Source: Taeniopygia guttata | Lineage: Eukaryota; Chordata; Aves; Passeriformes; Estrildidae | Length of the DNA stretch: 64,000 nt | Direction of reading: 5' to 3' | NCBI RefSeq assembly: GCF_048771995.1 | Contig: NC_133036.1 | Location: 15,903,001 to 15,967,000, forward strand | Part shown: positions 62,801 through 64,000 of the stretch, piece by piece | How the letters are laid out: each line of letters begins with the position of its first letter | How positions within the stretch are numbered: the first letter of the stretch is position 1 | Position numbers and translations under genes: made by a program | The notes under the pieces: model-generated | Seen by the model: the letters and a program-made list of their open reading frames with translations, nothing else | The model's database searches: none | Told to the model about the DNA's origin: nothing

Positions 62801-64000
62801 CATATTTTTTGTAATTTAGGCATACTAAACTCAGAAAATGTAACTGCAAAATTCCTTCTGCAGGTGAACACTCATTAATGGAAAATATATTTTATGGGGT
62901 TATAAAAATGCTGCTTTTTCTGCAAGTTCAATATATACCTGTTTGCAGCTAACAGTTCTTTAGTAGATAACCTTTTACACACTAAGGTCTGAGTTTAAGA
63001 AATATATTTCACTTATTCCACTTTACTTAGTAGTTTACAGAACAGGAGCTGCAGTTTTGAAGTCTGTAAACCATTAACGAAATAGATTAACAGATTGCAA
63101 GAAAGAAAATGTAAAACTCTGCAATTTCATTAGTCTGATCTAATATCCAGAATCTGATCTTACATCCAGCTAGCACTTACCTTTGTAGCTGTACACATAG
63201 ACCTCCTTGTGGCCAGGCTCATGGCAGTTGTCGTTCTCATCACCAACTGTTATAGTCAGAGTGGTGGTGGAGCTCATAGCTGGAATCCCACTATCTGTTA
63301 TAACTATTGGCAGGTGAAACACCTTCTGCTTTTCTCTGTCAAAGGACCTCAAAGCTGTTATAGTTGCTGTGTTATTTCTGTTGTCAGTAAGAGAAAAATC
63401 CAAGGAATTCTGATATTCTGGTGGCAATGAAAAGGTAAAGGGTGGCCCGTTTTCCTCAGCATCTGGATCAGAGGCATGAAGCAGCTTTGAGGTATGGTTC
63501 ATATGCACTATTTCAGGCTTCAATGTATTCTCCCAAACTACAGGCATGTATGGCGCTTCAAACCTTGGTCCATTGTCATTAATGTCAAGCAAGTTAATTA
63601 AAACTGTAACACTTCCAGTGCGGGCAGGTGTCCCCTGATCTGCAGCTTGTACAATTAAAGCATATTTCTGAATGGCTTCACGATCAAGTGCACTTGCCAC
63701 AACCACGTGACCAAACTGGTCAACCACAAACTGTCTCATAGGGTCTGAATCTGACTTTATTGAATAGATAACCTTCCCATTCAAATCAGAGTCCTTGTCT
63801 GTAGCCTTCACTGTGGTTACTGTAGTACCTACAGGCACATCTTCAAATACAGGGTTTGTTTGAATAAACTGAGAAAGGAAAGCTGGGCTGTGGTCATTTG
63901 AGTCTTCAACTTCAATCAGGCACACTGCAACACTAGAAAAATCCAGATCTTCCACAGTAATAGTAAGATTAAATTGCCTTTCACGGGCATTCTCAAAATC
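41614..64000 (-). CDS. Type III classic cadherin (Hz-cadherin / DN-cadherin type), 5' part outside window (span)
   Basis: Sixteen minus-strand exons join in frame into 1224 residues (numbered here from the window edge). In order: end of one cadherin repeat (1-41), two full repeats (42-147, 148-258) with DINDN and DENDN calcium motifs, PCCD (259-455), EGF-like cysteine modules (456-545), laminin G (546-740), EGF (741-795), laminin G (796-965), two EGF modules (966-1057), membrane span (about 1065-1090), juxtamembrane p120-binding motif [16 protein letters not shown], and a beta-catenin-binding segment ending [13 protein letters not shown]. This order is that of non-chordate type III classic cadherins such as Drosophila DN-cadherin. 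A vertebrate member, chicken Hz-cadherin of retinal horizontal cells, is known; mammals are thought to lack it. Expected role: homophilic calcium-dependent adhesion linked to catenins at the plasma membrane. No frame break is seen. The number of upstream repeats and the signal peptide are outside the window. Confidence 0.94.
41899..44796 (-). other. Type III cadherin last intron (2.9 kb)
   Basis: No repeat, RNA gene or further exon is recognised. Confidence 0.7.
44797..44951 (-). CDS. Type III cadherin exon: membrane span end and p120-binding region
   Basis: The acceptor is TGTGTCCCCACAG/CTCTGC and the donor GATGAA/GTAAGG. It encodes the second half of the membrane helix ([17 protein letters not shown]), then [19 protein letters not shown], the conserved juxtamembrane motif that binds p120-catenin in classic cadherins. 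The acceptor is tandemly duplicated 22 bases upstream. Confidence 0.94.
44949..44992. repeat. Two tandem 22-bp copies spanning a splice acceptor
   Basis: On the plus strand, the unit containing CTGTGGGGACACAGG occurs twice in perfect tandem. Read on the minus strand, each copy ends with TGTGTCCCCACAG, a complete pyrimidine tract plus AG. Confidence 0.92.
46470..46714 (-). CDS. Type III cadherin exon: last EGF modules and start of membrane span
   Basis: The acceptor is GGTGTGTGCAG/CTGCCC and the donor CTCCTAG/GTAGCT. It encodes [17 protein letters not shown], a six-cysteine EGF ending [15 protein letters not shown], a short stalk, and [13 protein letters not shown], the start of the helix. 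It is GC-rich relative to its introns and ends in phase 1. Confidence 0.94.
47671..47851 (-). CDS. Type III cadherin exon: end of second laminin G and start of EGF
   Basis: The acceptor is GCCTTGCTGTAG/GATGTA and the donor TGCAG/GTAATT. It encodes [19 protein letters not shown], the conserved C-terminal strand of a laminin G domain, then [20 protein letters not shown], matching the DN-cadherin CSNVICPDPFECVDLW region. It ends in phase 2. Confidence 0.94.
48087..48682 (+). mobile_element. Solo LTR of an avian endogenous retrovirus (ERVL-like)
   Basis: A 596-bp element beginning TGTGCTGGTTTTGGCTGGGA and ending GGGGTTAAACCACGACA, with the internal TCTTTATCTCAACCCAGGGG tail typical of an abundant bird LTR family. 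No internal retroviral genes are attached, so it is a solo LTR fossil. The five bases on each side (AGGTC, GCCTA) do not form an obvious target duplication. It lies in a cadherin intron, antisense to that gene. It is diverged from the family as I remember it, so probably not very recent. Confidence 0.82.
50152..50416 (-). CDS. Type III cadherin exon: second laminin G core
   Basis: The acceptor is TTATCCACAAG/GTTGTT and the donor TTTCAAG/GTAGGA. It encodes [39 protein letters not shown] and [12 protein letters not shown], the strand pattern and GEWH motif of laminin G. It ends in phase 1. Confidence 0.95.
51113..51279 (-). CDS. Type III cadherin exon: second laminin G N-terminal half
   Basis: The acceptor is CTCCCTTGCAG/TGGCCA and the donor CTGCAG/GTGAGG. 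It encodes [18 protein letters not shown] then an Arg-rich stretch ending [10 protein letters not shown]. It is GC-rich and ends in phase 0. Confidence 0.93.
52137..52317 (-). CDS. Type III cadherin exon: EGF between the laminin G domains
   Basis: The acceptor is TGTCTCTTGAAG/GTGTAT and the donor GATAAAG/GTGAAC. It encodes [17 protein letters not shown], then an EGF with [18 protein letters not shown] and [11 protein letters not shown]. It ends in phase 1. Confidence 0.95.
52884..53007 (-). CDS. Type III cadherin exon: end of first laminin G
   Basis: The acceptor is GATTTTTAAAG/GTATTT and the donor ACTCAG/GTAAGA. It encodes [20 protein letters not shown] and [13 protein letters not shown]. 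The YLNVN..LQ.GG motif aligns directly with DN-cadherin. It is too short to stand out as an open frame. An (AAAT)n-like run lies in the next intron near 53070-53090. Confidence 0.94.
54261..54388 (-). CDS. Type III cadherin exon: first laminin G middle
   Basis: The acceptor is TGTGTGGCACAG/GCTGTC and the donor AGCAAG/GTACGT. It encodes [19 protein letters not shown] and [20 protein letters not shown]. It is strongly GC-rich in an AT-rich setting and ends in phase 2. Confidence 0.92.
54925..55052 (-). CDS. Type III cadherin exon: first laminin G strands with KWHRLEV
   Basis: I chose acceptor TTCATGCTGTATTAG/AACTCT because it joins the previous exon as [15 protein letters not shown], which matches DN-cadherin FIALELEQGYPRLLI without a gap. 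The donor is GGTCAG/GTCAGT. A second in-frame acceptor lies 33 bases upstream. The exon contains the laminin G motif KKWHRLEV. Confidence 0.9.
55789..55807. repeat. TA dinucleotide microsatellite
   Basis: About nine TA units in a cadherin intron. Confidence 0.9.
56055..56269 (-). CDS. Type III cadherin exon: EGF end and first laminin G start
   Basis: The acceptor is TATGGTCTTTCAG/ATGTCT and the donor GCAATAG/GTACTT. It encodes [39 protein letters not shown] and [17 protein letters not shown]. It is very close to the DN-cadherin RSFRGNGWAW, HLSLEFITRKPDGLILYNGP block. Confidence 0.96.
57087..57358 (-). CDS. Type III cadherin exon: cysteine-rich EGF module after PCCD
   Basis: The acceptor is TTTTCTCTTAG/ATGCAG and the donor TACAG/GTGAGC. 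It encodes [20 protein letters not shown], then two cysteine clusters ending [14 protein letters not shown]. The spacing from the previous exon to IDVDEC equals that in DN-cadherin (28 residues). The leading Met is internal, not a start. It ends in phase 2. Confidence 0.95.
57359..60218 (-). other. Type III cadherin intron (2.9 kb)
   Basis: AT-rich. No exon, repeat family or RNA gene is recognised. Confidence 0.7.
60219..60448 (-). CDS. Type III cadherin exon: PCCD, SEA-like segment
   Basis: The acceptor is CCCTGACCAG/GTGTCA and the donor ACTGAG/GTTGGT (T at +3). It encodes [32 protein letters not shown] and [19 protein letters not shown]. The DVRF..x.GS.YY block is conserved with DN-cadherin. 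The frame is open but has no internal long ORF starting at Met, so it is easily missed. Confidence 0.93.
60662..60846 (-). CDS. Type III cadherin exon: PCCD middle
   Basis: The acceptor is TTTCTGTCTAG/ATCTTT and the donor TCTCAG/GTTGGT. It encodes [40 protein letters not shown] and [14 protein letters not shown]. It corresponds to the RFKLNEDTG to VRLSG segment of DN-cadherin. It ends in phase 1. Confidence 0.93.
61006..61419 (-). other. Unexplained 137-codon open frame in a cadherin intron
   Basis: Open on the sense strand of the cadherin intron between two PCCD exons. The composition looks protein-like ([32 protein letters not shown]) but I recognise no family. The flanking exons join in phase without it, so it is not a normal cadherin exon. 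It could be chance, a retrocopy remnant or an unannotated exon. Confidence 0.25.
62029..62122 (-). CDS. Type III cadherin exon: PCCD start
   Basis: The acceptor is TTATCTCAACAG/GAAAAT and the donor CTCAA/GTGAGG. It encodes [20 protein letters not shown] then [11 protein letters not shown]. It aligns with the DN-cadherin GRVYVYDLDDWD segment that opens the PCCD. It is 94 nt and in phase with both neighbours. Confidence 0.93.
63181..64000 (-). CDS. Type III cadherin exon: last cadherin repeats (continues beyond window)
   Basis: The donor is CTACAAAG/GTAAGT at 63181; the exon runs off the window edge open in frame. It encodes at least 273 residues without an intron: the end of one repeat ([12 protein letters not shown]), a full repeat with DRE and DINDN, and a last repeat with [11 protein letters not shown] and [19 protein letters not shown]. 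The membrane-proximal [14 protein letters not shown] motif is typical of type III cadherins. Confidence 0.96.

Noticed and set aside
1-64000. CRISPR arrays, operons, tRNA or rRNA genes
   Set aside because: None seen on either strand. The window is vertebrate nuclear DNA.

Overview
The window looks like nuclear DNA of a bird, probably a songbird. The signs are degraded CR1 retroposon 3' ends in introns, an avian-type ERVL-like solo LTR, a very GC-rich promoter beside AT-rich introns, and two multi-exon vertebrate genes whose exons splice together in frame. There are no prokaryotic features. I assigned the genes by matching translated exons to families known from memory; no database search was run.

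Layout. Positions 1-2480 are AT-rich intergenic DNA with nothing I recognise. A CpG island at about 2500-3560 carries an 11-bp GC minisatellite and GC boxes, and is the likely promoter of a plus-strand gene. That gene, DPY19L3, has coding exons from 4345 to 35131. I could place all 18 coding exons with GT/AG boundaries and continuous phase, giving a 713-residue protein close to the roughly 716 residues of human DPY19L3. It is a multi-pass ER enzyme that C-mannosylates tryptophan in secreted and membrane proteins. Its introns hold three CR1 tails, simple repeats and a small GC-rich patch.

Positions 35132-41613 lie between two convergent genes: the DPY19L3 3' UTR, spacer, and the short 3' UTR of the minus-strand gene. 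That second gene runs from the stop at 41614 past the right edge at 64000, so its N-terminal part is missing. Its 16 exons here encode 1224 residues: the end of one cadherin repeat and two complete ones, a primitive classic cadherin domain (PCCD) with a SEA-like segment, EGF, laminin G, EGF, laminin G and EGF modules, a membrane span, and a classic cadherin tail with p120- and beta-catenin-binding motifs. This is the architecture of a type III classic cadherin (Drosophila DN-cadherin type), matching the chicken protein described as Hz-cadherin, a class not known in mammals. It is the most interesting system in the window. The reading frame is intact through every exon, but the beta-catenin-binding segment is unusual.

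The genes lie tail to tail. Nothing in the sequence says they act together: one is a glycosyltransferase and the other an adhesion receptor. The only W-x-x-W in the cadherin fragment lies at the cytoplasmic edge of the membrane span, where an ER-lumenal enzyme would not reach it.
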